Shown here: positions 49,440 to 59,960 of the stretch, piece by piece
Layout: every line of letters starts with the position of its first letter
Numbering within the stretch: the first letter of the stretch is position 1
Assembly: GCA_037176845.1 (NCBI GenBank)
Contig: JAYKXP010000027.1
Coordinates: 552,198-616,197 of the forward strand
DNA: 64,000 nt
Reading direction: 5' to 3'
Source of the DNA: Paramarasmius palmivorus
Lineage: Eukaryota > Basidiomycota > Agaricomycetes > Agaricales > Marasmiaceae
Program-made: the position numbers and the translations under genes
The notes under the pieces: model-generated
Database searches by the model: none
Told to the model about the DNA's origin: nothing
What the model saw: the letters and a program-made list of their open reading frames with translations, nothing else

Positions 49440-51711
49440 TTATTGAGCACTATTATTAGTCTGAACAGCTCTATATGACGGTGGCGGCTCGTTTTGCATC
49501 CGTTCATACACCATTCTCGCTATTCGATCGATATCAACAGTATCTCCAGGTCGAGAATCGGATACGGTGGGAACTGCAGGAGGTGATAGCCGCTTACGAC
49601 TACGCACATTATTCGTCCCTGCCATTGCAGGTTGACCGTCTGCGGTGAGTGAAAAGGGTGTTGGTCGTGAACTCTGCTGTCTCTGACGTCGTCGGTAATA
49701 GCATATAAATGCTATAACGGCTATTGTGAGTGCCCCAAGACCTCCTGCAACCCCACCAGCAATGGCAGCCACGGGCATTGAATTGGAAGAGTCTCTGGTA
49801 GTCGGAGTTCTTGGTGGATCTGAGGTAGAAGAATTTGCAAACACCGCTAGCCCCGCAATCAAGACCATGCACGCGGCAGTTTGATTGACAGTATCTGGTG
49901 TCGAGGTCCAAGGCCCAGACCAGCTTCCTGCGTAATTATCTGTCCCACCATAGGTTGCCATGTCACGGATTGCATTATACTAGAAATGTGACTCGGAATT
50001 AATGAAGGATCTAACCGAGAGGAACTAATTGGACGCACTTGTACACCAATGTAGGATTTGATATAATCTCTCAAATCATTGGATGAATTTAGTCGATGAT
50101 ATGCTGTTATCAAACCAAGTATCAAGTCTGAATTTGAGAGCGGGTCCAAGGCATTTCCTATATGTGCCTCTCGTCAGCTGTGAGAACCTGTCCCATAAGT
50201 TGTATGATCAACCTTGAACACCGTTTTCATCTTGCCACACCCCTATGCGATTCGTCGCAGCGACTACCCCTCGCTCCATTCTGTGTTGATGTTAAAATTT
50301 CCGATTTACATGCATAGTAGTTCATACTCACGAAAGTAAAATCGAATGGTCACCGGTCACAGATAGTAAGATGGCTAGGCCTTGAATCCAGAAACCCGAT
50401 GCAGATATGTCGTAAGTATCAGTCTCGTCGAATTGGCACTTCTGATTGTCTACTGTGATGTATGGCCGTATCAAACCCGGAGCTTTGTAGACCACTCCCT
50501 CCAGGAATCCGCGTGATTGTATAGCTGCTTCCAGGTATTTGGGGTCAGAAGTTGTTCCATACAAAAGAGTAGACAATCTGGGACCCGAGTTACAATCTGG
50601 AAATCACGATTGTGTACAAGGATTGGGCACGCACAAAAAGAATAGCCTTCAAGAATCAAATTGTCAGTATACGGACTAACTTGGAAATAGCCTTGTGAAC
50701 CACCGACCCGGTAACAGTGGAAGAAAACGTATAGTTGTTACGGTCCAGTTGAGTGATCTGGCCTCGCATTAGTTCCATAGAGCAAGGAAATAGAGTGTAA
50801 CAGTACATCGGTGTCGCTCGTTCCGCCTGTGATTTTTTCCGCTTGGAAAATCAAACGGGCATAATCTCAGTGATGTATCAAGTACGCTACCTTCTGGGCA
50901 AGGTAAGGGATTGAACTGCCGAGACTCTGATCCAGATAGCATATCTTCGGCTAGTAGTGTAAAGTTCCTAGCCAAGGCCCATGCATCATTTGCGACTGTT
51001 AACATATTTGTGTTTCCATAAACTGCATGCGCTCGGATTGCCACGTATCCCAACATCCTGGATAATATTCTTATATCAGTTTCACGTCGAATTTACTAGG
51101 GTGTGGACGGCACATAGTATCCCAAACCTATATGGCAAAAGTTCGATCAGCATAAGTAAGCACATAATATCATACGCACATTCACGTGGTACGTCACACT
51201 GAAGGGGAGAATCTCATTTATCATTGCATCCCGACTTGAAAGATACTTGGATCTCACTTGAAAGTAACTGCCATATCTGATGCATGACTGTACTTTGACA
51301 TGAAGCGCTGCACGAGATCCAGGTACCTCGTTTGGTTGGCCGCATAGTCCAGCTCCGGGAGTAGTGATTGAATACTCAGTGTCAACTCAGAGCTCCCTAG
51401 TGAGGGCAGTAGTCAGTCGTCGTCGAAGATGCGAGAGAGAAGACGTGGCACTCCATATTGTCATGTGCACGTCGAGCATGTCAACCACATTTTCGACGGC
51501 TCTGTATGCTATGTCTCGCCTATCCTCCAGTGATATCGTAATGGAAGGTTTCTGTGTGTTAGAACATTTAGAAACGACTCAAAGCAGATGCTGAGGTCGG
51601 GCTCACCCGCCATCCAGCAGGGTGTTCAATTGTATACACCACCGTGACAAGCAGGAAGAACAGTGGGAGAAAGCGGGAGAAAGCGAGGATGGAAATATTG
51701 AGCATTATCAT
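49440..51711 (-). CDS. GH76-like membrane-anchored mannanase family protein
   Basis: A many-exon minus-strand gene. Exon 1 (51711-51607) is a signal anchor MIMLNISILAFSRFLPLFF. Exon 2 begins at 51551 with DRRDIAYRAVENVVDMLD. Later pieces show LDYAANQTRYLDLVQRFMSK, GYVAIRAHAVYGNTNMLTVA, DAWALARNFTLLAEDM, YLEAAIQSRGFL, TYDISASGFWIQGLAIL, LILGLITAYHRL and then YGGTDNYAGSW. This order matches glycoside hydrolase family 76 (endo-alpha-1,6-mannanase, fungal wall remodelling). The end carries a membrane span (AIAGGVAGGLGALTIAVIAF) and a cytoplasmic tail with RRRQRQQ, as in many agaric GH76-like proteins. The adjacent Asp pair expected before YVAIRA is not visible in my reading of the exons around 51060-51240, and the 51350-51480 junctions are unresolved, so catalysis is unproven. 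The exon map is incomplete. Confidence 0.7.
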
Positions 51712-53230
51712 GCTCCATCCTCACCACTTACCTCTATATAGTTGTGATCATGAGATCAAAGGAATCTTAATCATGGTATATGTATGTTCGTTGCCGTTGC
51801 TGCTCTTAATATCAGATCGCGGCAGTGTCAAGGTGGACAGGGGGAAAACAAGATCTTGTCAGGAACAATCTGTCAGAACGGCTGGAACTTGTCTCTATGA
51901 CTGACCGGTTCTGAGCCATAGGTTTTTCATGCGTTTTGTTGTAAGAATACCAAGACGCGATCATCAAGCCGGAACCCAAATTGCAGCCCACCTACGTGGC
52001 TTTGGGGTGTTCACTTGTTCTCATCAGAGATGGCTGCGGGTGTTGTGACAGCCTCGGTACAGGATTACCGGTATTAGTGATGTTTGTGCCAAGCCACGAT
52101 AGCAGCAGAGTATGATCAGAAAGGTTTTTCTTCGCGATCAGAACCACAGTTTCCGTAGGATGTGAAACGTTGGGGTCCGGTAATCTCACATGTTCGACAG
52201 GAGTTGAGTCAACAGAACGTACCTCGCTGTGCCTCTGCCGCTGTACTTGTCGATTCGGAAGGTTAATGTGAGATGTCGTCCGGCTCGCCAACTCGCCTAT
52301 GAGGATTCAAATTTTCTCTTCATGCGGAAAGAAAATGCAGCGGACGTATCTTCTTCCAACACTTCGAGAAGCTTTACGGTGTGCTATAGAGGATCCAACT
52401 GCTGACTCGGGACCGGTATCTCCGAGTCGTTGCTGGACTACGCTTAGCGTAATGAAAAATTGTTGAGTGAGCTGCAATATCCGTATTTACCTTTTTATAA
52501 AAAAGAGTCTGGTGAAACATCTTTGTAAATTGAGTGTAGTGAGTGATTTTCTCGTGCGACGTTATCGTACGGCATTCTTCGAGTGGAGATCATGATTGAC
52601 TTGGGGCGTTCAGGGAAAGCAGTTACAACTAGGACTTTGAGGACCAGGGCAGTGAGCCTATTCGCGAGGATGAGCGGAACATGAATAGCTTTGATTTTGC
52701 GGACAAGTCTGTAGTAGGATGTGGTGACATGATTCCCGAGTATATATTTGAAGACTAGGCTACTGAATCGAGGACGAAGTCAGTGGAATTCATAGGAGAA
52801 GATATTTCCCAGACATACTTTACTCGACGACTGCCATCTATTTATATCCACGCCATTTATCATGCTAGAAATGACCAATTGTACCTGATTTCGTTCCGGG
52901 AACAAGCGCTACAGCACTCAAGAGTTTTGTTATTAAGACGCACTTGTCAGCTAGCGAAGTATGAATAGGCGATGGAAAAGGGTATGATGATGGTAATGGG
53001 ACAAGAGATTCATGGCGTCGATTGATAGCGCTCAATTTGACCCTAACCCAACCTGCTGTATGACAAATCGAACAAATCGAGAATTGTTCTCGGAACGACG
53101 ACCTCAGCAATATCGATATTTCCCGGCAGTTTCATACCCAAAGACTGGACTAGCTGCATTATGCGAGGGAAAGATACAGCTTTCGAGAATATGGAGGCGG
53201 GTGGGTGGTTGAAAATTCTTCGGGAGCGTG
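51712..53230. other. No recognisable gene
   Basis: Upstream of the GH76-like gene. Short frames only, no motif or repeat. Confidence 0.4.
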
Positions 53231-54170
53231 ATGGATTACCCCCAACGAGATGTGCGTGGACGTCATCAGACGCCATGGGACGCTATGGAGGAAATCATGC
53301 GAATAGAGGATGTTATCGGACTCAAATCGGATTTTAGAGGATTGAGGGACATACCTAGATCTTTGCCTGCCCTATAGTCGTTAGAAGAACTTGGTAGAAA
53401 CTCCAAGTCATTTCACCGCCGTCACTACTGTTTGCCACGTTTCCCAACGTTGGTCCGTGCGCGTCAGGGTCAAACAGGCCCTTTGCCCACGACTTTCCCG
53501 CGCTCCATTCTTTCCCCCCAACCACCATCATCCCCTTTCCACTCCGCTTTCCAGCATTCTCTTTGCAGCGCGACGCGTTGTGGACGCGTCGTCACGATAT
53601 CGGATTGAGATAGAAGGGCTGTGGGTCAGGTTTAGGAAGCTGGGTACGAGTTATTGAAGGCAGGTACGCAGTCAATACTCTATATCTCTTATCAGCCTGA
53701 CGACGAGTTTCAGAGGATATTTACTGCTCTGTGGTAAGTTATATCACTATATAGTGCCGGTACCCCGCTGACTACATTCCAGGATGCCAGCAGCCAGACA
53801 CAACTGAAGACTTCGAATGAGAACCTAGGAATGGGAGAGAAGAGTCGTGTCAGGGCATAGGGTTGCGCAAGGGGTACTTGACGGCGGCGGTCGGTGTCGA
53901 GGTATGTCAGGGCTATGTACGATGTTTGTATAGTAATAGCTATGAATACATCGATTTTACTACAAGATCTAGAAAGGAATGGAGCCCGAATACCCTATCA
54001 CAAAATGACCCTAGTGCCTGTCCGATATCATCCTATTCCATCCCATGGTGTCTGAAATATTCCGAGTTAAGCACGCTATAGGATGCCATGGGACGTTATG
54101 GGACGTCGTTTGACTTTGCCCTATGGCGTCCGATGACGTCCGATGAAACCTCACTGGGGATTACCTCGTG
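53231..54170. repeat. Region bounded by degenerate inverted repeats
   Basis: The 22 nt at 53258-53279 (GGACGTCATCAGACGCCAT then GGG) recur in inverse orientation at 54119-54141 with one mismatch and one extra base. Similarity continues outward to a GGRTTACCCC-like end on each side (53233 and 54168). A further direct copy, GCCATGGGACG then TATGG, is at 53272 and 54085. This looks like the ends of an old, small DNA element about 0.94 kb long. No transposase is visible inside. Identity as a MITE-like element is inferred. Confidence 0.4.
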
Positions 54171-55035
54171 AGTCAAGCTTTTTCATCTAACTCACTTGTC
54201 CTGTAACGGCCTAGGAACCGTCTCTCTAACATTCCTACACCCCAGAAGTCAATAAAAATTCTATTGTCATTCCCTATAACCCTAGCTGCTGATCAACCCC
54301 ACTCGCCGCTACATGATCGACGATATTCCATTATACCAACAATTGCTCAGCCCAACCAACAATCTCTTGCCCCGCCTACCGCTCCATGCCCTAACCAGCG
54401 CCAGTCAGCTATAACTACTCGACGTATAACTCAGCATCCACGCACATGCACACCCACACCAACCTAAGGCCGCTCCTTACGCGTACGCATGCCTCTCGAC
54501 AAGAAACTTTTGCATCATCCTCCGTGGGCTCTGCGGCGTGGCTTCCGCCTCTTTCCCCTTCCACTTGCCTTCCACGATAATACCAGACACACAACGCGAC
54601 AACGAATCACGTTTTGGTAGACTGGGCGTGTATAACGTGCGAGGCGAAGACTTTGGGCGATGGTTGGACAAATCGAAGAGCATTGCCCTGAACGAATCGT
54701 AAGCATGTCCTGGCTTCATAATACACACTATCTTAGCACTTACTTTTAGTTGCAGCCTACACCGTTCTTGTAACGTATTATACCAAATATATTCATGACA
54801 TAACCTTTTACGGTAATTCGCTTACCACTCGTATATAAGAACTAGCTATGAATTACGATATCTTAGACCTTACCTACCTTGACTTGTACCTACGTGTGGA
54901 CAATAAACCCTCGTCGTGTTCAGGTTGAGGTCCGAGGTCTCTAAACCCGCTTCACTTTTTTGAACATTGAGTAACCCTCGTAGTTCAAAGTCAATTAAAG
55001 ATATCGTTTAAATTTCATTTAACATTAATCATAAG
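54171..55035. other. Upstream region of second Gag-like ORF; possible LTR
   Basis: 54769-54922 starts TGTAACG, ends GTTCA and contains GTATATAAG (54831) and AATAAA (54902), a make-up like an LTR in front of the Gag-like frame at 55036. No second copy lies in the window, so this cannot be confirmed. The rest has no recognisable gene. Confidence 0.25.
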
Positions 55036-56556
55036 ATGTCCACCCGTGAATCATTTGCAGTGGACTATGAGGACCAACTAGGTCCACTAGACGGAGGTAC
55101 TCAGTATATGAGCACCCCCCATCATCAGATAGAACCCACACCGAAAAGTGGGGTTCAGCAATTTGGGTCATTAGATGCAGAGTATGCACCTGACACTACC
55201 GGAGTGCGTACCCACCACGTCACAACACGTCGTCAACGTCAAGATCCTGTAGACGACACGTACCCGCACATATCTCCGACAGGTGCCACGTCGGAGGTAC
55301 CTAATATTCAGGAAACAACTCCGGGGACAGCTATACCCCCGCGTAGAGTAGAATTAACAGCTCAAGCAGTCCAAACACTTAGAGGACTTACTAAAGTTGT
55401 TAAAGGTGTCCGTGATGCATCCGGACGAGACTTCGAACTCTTCACTAAGAAAGTATTCGAGACTACTGCTAAGCGTGAGCACATATACTCTCAGAAATTC
55501 GATTCAATATTACAATACCTAGATGACTTATCAACGGGTAAACAAGAACTAGGTACCGAATTACCGGATTACATACTAAATCTGGACGAAGAAATTGATG
55601 CCTCATTTGACGAAAATTGGGAAAGAGGCATCAGTGAAATCTATGAATTAAATCGCAAGTTAGCAAGGAATGCACGCGATCTTGAAGAACTCAGGACATT
55701 ACAACGGGATACATCGTCTACAATATCGTCTCCAACTCCGCAAGCGACGACAACCGAAACACCAGTCATGAAGACTTCATTCAAACTCTCGGAGTTCGCA
55801 GACAAGCTCCGGAACTTACCTCTTCATGAAAATAAATTGCCCAGACCTGCGATTGAAGAGGTAGACGATGATGAACCTGAGTATCGAGGAGAACGTATCC
55901 AAAATACTCAGGGACCAATAATTCAAGAAGTCATCAATGGTTATAACTTACCTCATTCAACGACGGCACCGCCAAGCGTACCAAAAAACACACGCCCCTC
56001 GAGACCGTCAGGAGTAAATGATATTAAAACCCCACCACCTCCATCTGAGGAAGCCATTTGGAAATCACGAGTTGGATTCCAAAGGATGAGGAATGCCGAA
56101 TTAAGGGAAAAAGGATATTCTGACATACCTGATCAGAATGTTGGATTCAACGAAGATGCTGTGCCTGTTGACAAGGCAAAGACCCCGCGGCAAGTGTGGG
56201 ACCGTGCACACACTGCTAATCCACCTTCTGGAGAACCTAAAGAACAGACTTCAGGAGGCACGAAACCTCAAGGAAGAGATAACCGGCGTACCAGGCACAA
56301 CAACCCTGGAGATGGTAACGGGTCAGATAGCAGTGACCCAGATAAGCCTAAAAAGTTACCGGACCCATTACCAGAACCGGTACCATATAAACGTCGTCAT
56401 ACACCTTGGGAGAATGAATCTGAAGATAGTTCTGGTGATTCCGAACTAGATGATGAGGAATCCGGAATATCTGAGTATCTATCTCCAACATCGGATGAAG
56501 ATACACGGAAATCCAAACATGAGAACCCCGAAGATAGGGTTATTAGGTGGACCTAG
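55036..56556 (+). CDS. Gag-like protein, 506 aa, at subtelomere edge
   Basis: A single-exon frame starting MSTRESFAVDYEDQLG. Residues about 110-240 are helical and charged (QTLRGLTKVVKGVRDASGRD, EIYELNRKLARNARDLEELR), consistent with a coiled coil. The remainder is disordered, rich in Pro, Asp, Ser and Arg, and ends in an acidic tail (ESEDSSGDSELDDEESG). The build and lack of introns resemble the N-terminal part of basidiomycete Ty3/gypsy Gag, but the folded capsid core, knuckle and all of Pol are missing. The frame stops about where the CCTAGGG-rich subtelomeric sequence begins, so the element may be cut off by the subtelomere. It could also be a non-transposon orphan gene. Confidence 0.5.
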   Translation: MSTRESFAVDYEDQLGPLDGGTQYMSTPHHQIEPTPKSGVQQFGSLDAEYAPDTTGVRTHHVTTRRQRQDPVDDTYPHISPTGATSEVPNIQETTPGTAIPPRRVELTAQAVQTLRGLTKVVKGVRDASGRDFELFTKKVFETTAKREHIYSQKFDSILQYLDDLSTGKQELGTELPDYILNLDEEIDASFDENWERGISEIYELNRKLARNARDLEELRTLQRDTSSTISSPTPQATTTETPVMKTSFKLSEFADKLRNLPLHENKLPRPAIEEVDDDEPEYRGERIQNTQGPIIQEVINGYNLPHSTTAPPSVPKNTRPSRPSGVNDIKTPPPPSEEAIWKSRVGFQRMRNAELREKGYSDIPDQNVGFNEDAVPVDKAKTPRQVWDRAHTANPPSGEPKEQTSGGTKPQGRDNRRTRHNNPGDGNGSDSSDPDKPKKLPDPLPEPVPYKRRHTPWENESEDSSGDSELDDEESGISEYLSPTSDEDTRKSKHENPEDRVIRWT

Positions 56557-56640
56557 GGTCACTCTAGGGTCGGTATACCTATAGGTGACCCTAGGGTGCC
56601 CTAGGGTGTGGTGGGGGCATGACGGGTTGGGTATACCCTG
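56553..56640. repeat. CCTAGGGT palindromes at subtelomere boundary
   Basis: CTAGGG occurs four times between 56553 and 56608, including ACCCTAGGGT and CCCTAGGGT palindromes, followed by GGGTATACCC near 56626. The units resemble joined telomere half-repeats (CCCTA with TAGGG) and mark the start of the palindrome-rich domain. Confidence 0.5.
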
Positions 56641-56931
56641 ATAACCCTGGGGACTTAGAGATTTCTGGTGACTTTTAGTTAGCATAAAGTTATCATCCTA
56701 GAAGAATGCTGCATTATTGACTTACCATGAGATATTTTTGACGACATGAAGCTACTGAGTGAATGATCGTCGGGGACGATCAAGGAAGTGGAACACTTGA
56801 GGATACCGTGGGAATTGAATTGTCGGCCCCAGTCTCATCGTCTACGACGCTTGACTGATGGACTCACTTTCATGAGAACATTTGACAGGCTGCATTCACT
56901 CATCGTCTACGACGAATGAGTATGCTGCTAT

Positions 56932-56993
56932 GTGCTGGCATTTTTACTCGAGTCTGATGAATTTTCATCAGACTCGAGTAAAGATGCCAGCAC
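56932..56993. repeat. Long hairpin, near-perfect 62 nt
   Basis: Outer arms GTGCTGGCAT / ATGCCAGCAC enclose inner arms TTACTCGAGTCTGATGAA and its complement with a TT tip. Only the short TT/AG step between inner and outer arms fails to pair. Confidence 0.85.
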
Positions 56994-57063
56994 GCAGAGC
57001 TCAGCGTCGTCGACGATCCGCTCTGAGTGCAGGCATTACTATGCAAATATGAGAGGGTGATAG

Positions 57064-57094
57064 AACACTCATGCGTCTACGACGCATGAGTGTT
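57064..57094. repeat. Perfect hairpin, 14-bp arms, TAC loop
   Basis: AACACTCATGCGTC and its exact complement flank TAC. The tip reads CGTCTACGACG, shared with neighbouring hairpins. Confidence 0.85.
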
Positions 57095-57273
57095 TGTCCG
57101 GATGACCTGTAGGAAGTAGATACAATAAAAATGACTTACCAATAATAGACTATCAAGAAAAGAAGTGAGCATCATTAAAACATTCATCAACAGGGATAAG
57201 TACTTACCTCGTAGCCTGAGACTACACCCCTTCGTCGTAGACGAAGATGGGGTACGGGGCCATATGATCCTGA

Positions 57274-57338
57274 GTGGCAGTGAACCTGGTCCGTCCCACG
57301 CTTTTGCCGAGCGTGGGACGGACCAGGTTCACTGCCAC
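57274..57338. repeat. Perfect hairpin, 29-bp arms
   Basis: Arms 57274-57302 (starting GTGGCAGTGAACC, ending CCCACGCT) and 57310-57338 are exact complements with a 7-nt loop TTTGCCG. It is the longest perfect stem in the window. Confidence 0.9.
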
Positions 57339-58283
57339 CAGGCGCTCAGCCTGCATCCATTCGTCAACGACGAATAGATGTGGGTGAGCGCTCATTTTTA
57401 CTCGAGCCTGATGGAATTCATCAGACTCGAGTACGCCAGCATACCTCGTCGTAGACGAACCGGCCATTCATCAATAGATCTAGATAGCGTACATTAGCAG
57501 TATAGACTTAACCGAACAAAAAAAAAAACTAACCTCGTAGATTAGCTGTGGTCTGAAAGGAAGCAGCGGATGGCGCAAAGTTGCGCCCGCAGGAATAGAT
57601 GATCGGCAACGAAAGACACCAGAGTCGATGCTCTGGTGTCTGTTATCGTCGCCGAACATAACGGTGGTGCTAGCGCATCTACTGAACACCTGGAGGTAGT
57701 CGTCTGAATCAAACGACTACCAAAAGCCCTTCACGACACCCGAGACATAACCCGATAGCACTCTCGAAGCCTGTGGTACATTGAGTACAGCTAATTCGCT
57801 GTCTATATATGCACAGGCTGCTTAAGGGCGCGGGGAACGATCTGGGTGTGAGGAGGATGGGTCGGAATTTGGGAGTGTTGTTGTTCTTGTTGATATTGTG
57901 ATTGTGGTTGTCAAAAGTTATGCTGGATGGTTTGACGTTGATGAGAACGGCGACGACGAGGGGACAATTGGCGTCTTCATGTGGCCGCGGTAGAGTTATT
58001 GACGTCGATGGAGAGTTAGAAGAATAGAAAAATTGGAGTAGATAGCCACGCACCTTTGATTACCAAGTTTTTCTCTTCCTCATCCTGCTCACGGTATCCC
58101 CTAAGCCCAATATCATGTTCCTATGAGAGGTAGTTTAGTTATGGAAGGTAAATGATTGAAGGGACAACGTACCGTTGCATCGTCGGCGACGATGGTGAAG
58201 GAAGAGAGAGAGAGCAGGGATGTGACATGACAGTCACATCCCTGGAAAGGAACCGTTCGTCTTAGACAAACGGTTCCTTCCTC

Positions 58284-58322
58284 GGGCGCTTCGTATCCAA
58301 TAATTTTCAATACGAAGCGCCC
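58284..58322. repeat. Perfect hairpin, 13-bp arms
   Basis: GGGCGCTTCGTAT at 58284-58296 pairs exactly with 58310-58322 around a 13-nt loop. Confidence 0.8.
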
Positions 58323-58745
58323 GCTCTTCCACTAACGCCCCTTGAGTCTTAACCGCCGCGTTCCTCTACCTTAATAGAGGAACGGCCGGATGTCTACCTT
58401 AATAGACCGTCCGTGGCGTCAATTCAGGGATGGCGGCAGGACCAAAAATCTTCGAGTTGATATAAATAGTATCCAGGTACCTGTATTTAGTTAGGAAAAA
58501 GACAGTAAGAACGATGGAAAGATACGAGTGAATGGGAACGCACCTTGAATGCTCCTTATCTTCTTTCCGTCCACTCGACCTCATATTCTAGCCCTTCCCC
58601 GATCCCAGTACTCCTGAAAAAAAAAACATTTTTAGTTGTAGATACTTGAAAGATAGGAGAGTGGTTTACCTTGACATCGTCGACGACGATGGTAAGGGGC
58701 TAAGAGGGGAGTGACGTTACGGTCACATCCCCGTTAGAAACGAAC

Positions 58746-58780
58746 TGTAACCCTAATGGCTTCAAGCCATTAGGGTTACA
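58746..58780. repeat. Perfect hairpin containing telomere motif
   Basis: TGTAACCCTAATGGCTT (58746-58762) pairs fully with 58764-58780 around a single C. The stem contains AACCCTAA/TTAGGG, the telomere repeat, in both orientations. Confidence 0.85.
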
Positions 58781-58982
58781 ATGGGTTTGCCGGTCAAGCC
58801 GGCAAAGAGAGGCAGCACGAGAAAGCTGCCTCTCTTAACTTCTTACTACCACCATCGTCGACGACGACAATGGTGGTACATTTGAAGAAGTGGACTGTGA
58901 CCATGATGGTCACAGTCCTCGGACATCTTTCGGTCCCGTGAACCTGAGTCTAGACTCTGACTCAGGTCCACGGGGTGGAATC

Positions 58983-59213
58983 TTCATTGCAGCATCGTCC
59001 TCGACGATGCTGCAATGAATGATCCCTTCTCGAGGATAAGCGTAACGAATACGCTTATCCTCGAGTACCCCAGGTCTCATCCCTCGTCGTGGACAAAGGG
59101 ATGAGACCTAGGTTTGCCGGTCATACCGGCATAGAGAGGCAGCGCGGGTCTTTTCTCACGCTGCCTCTCTTAATCTCTTACCACCACCATCGTCGGAGAC
59201 GATGGCACCCAGG
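58983..59213 (+). repeat. Hairpin cluster, plus unit 1
   Basis: Six hairpins in a row: 58983-59019 (17-bp arms ending CATCGTC), 59029-59065 (CTCGAGGATAAGCGTA arms), 59072-59109 (AGGTCTCATCCCT arms), the short GCCGGT/ACCGGC pair near 59115, 59133-59170 (AGAGAGGCAGCG arms), and CATCGTC/GACGATG near 59189-59204. The last is followed by ATGGCACCCAG and a donor-like GTACGT at 59213. This order serves as the reference for the other clusters. Confidence 0.75.
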
Positions 59214-59738
59214 TACGTCCTCCTACATGGCTTTCTGTCAGCATCTCTAACTATCTACTCTAGGTTTACTTATTGGGAGTATAAGGGGAAGGATCGTCGG
59301 AGAAGAAGGGAGAGTAGTTGAGGTAAAGGGTACAAAGTGCGTGCCCAATTACCTTTTTCTCCACGTTATCTGATCTTTAATTTCTCTTTGATAGGCTATA
59401 TTTCGTTCGTTTCGTCTGTATTTGTGCTCCCTTCAACGTCGCCGCCCATTTCTTAGAAGACCACCGCCACAATGTCGAAGTTCCGAAAACTGCCAACCTC
59501 CGCCCGATGTACGACCCCACAGGCACATATATAGGTCGAATCACGGTATCGTGGGTCCCAGATTGCGAATCCAGCACTCAAGAACAACGTCGGCATCCTC
59601 GCCACCTCGATATGGCAATCGTGCGCATTCCCACACCATAACCCTTTGCCCGACTCCCACACCCAACACTCCAGAAGCTCTTTAGCCTCTGGATACACAC
59701 GGAGCGATGAATTCATTGCTCCTGTAGTACCAGAGGCT
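59213..59738 (+). other. Body of plus unit 1, intron-like and hairpin-ended
   Basis: After the donor at 59213 come a pyrimidine-rich stretch and an acceptor-like CTCTAG near 59262, an exon-like purine-rich piece (AGGATCGTCGGAGAAGAAG) and a second donor-like GTGCGT near 59339. Then follow about 350 nt of C-rich sequence and the 55-nt terminal hairpin at 59684-59738. Spliced from the ATG at 59202, the frame ends after about 20 codons, so no conserved protein is supported. Confidence 0.45.
59684..59738. repeat. 55-nt terminal hairpin, copy 1
   Basis: AGCCTCTGG pairs with CCAGAGGCT at the ends; the inner GAGCGATGAATTCATTGCTC is a near-palindrome. Copies of the same length are at 61255, 62276 and 63121. 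Confidence 0.8.
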
Positions 59739-59794
59739 ATTACGAAGCTTCTGGATTACGGTTGAAGGTAGGAAGCAAAGGTGGTAGCGAATGA

Positions 59795-59960
59795 CCTGCA
59801 GTCCACGACGACGATGTCTAGCGTTTCCGCTGACATCAGAATTGTGTTCAGCAGATCTGAGAGCCCCCGTACCATGAGTATGGGGTTCTCGTTTGTTGTC
59901 ATTGCATGCGAGCGACGTGAGTTCGCGTCGAGCTTCCAATACCCCTTTCTCTTTAAAGGT
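59795..59960 (+). repeat. 3' segment shared with 63228-63400
   Basis: CACGACGACGATGT, a GCTGACATCA/GCTGGCATCA stretch, CTGAGA.CCCC and TGAGT.TGGGG.TT are found in the same order in both places. This shows that the first and last units share a longer duplicated tail than the two in the middle. Confidence 0.5.

Larger units (their letters stand above)
56641..58692 (-). repeat. Subtelomeric hairpin array, left block
   Basis: A succession of foldback sequences separated by ordinary spacers. Perfect or near-perfect hairpins include 56932-56993, 57064-57094, 57274-57338 and 58284-58322. Others have tips such as CGTCTACGACG (near 56841, 56902, 57073) and stems around 57624, 58212 and 58250. Two hairpins of the CATCGTC/GACGATG type near 58177-58192 and 58675-58692 are followed, on the minus strand, by ATG and then a splice-donor-like GTACGT or GTAAAC. 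The same arrangement occurs on the plus strand to the right, so this block is read as minus-oriented. No protein family is recognised. Confidence 0.6.
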
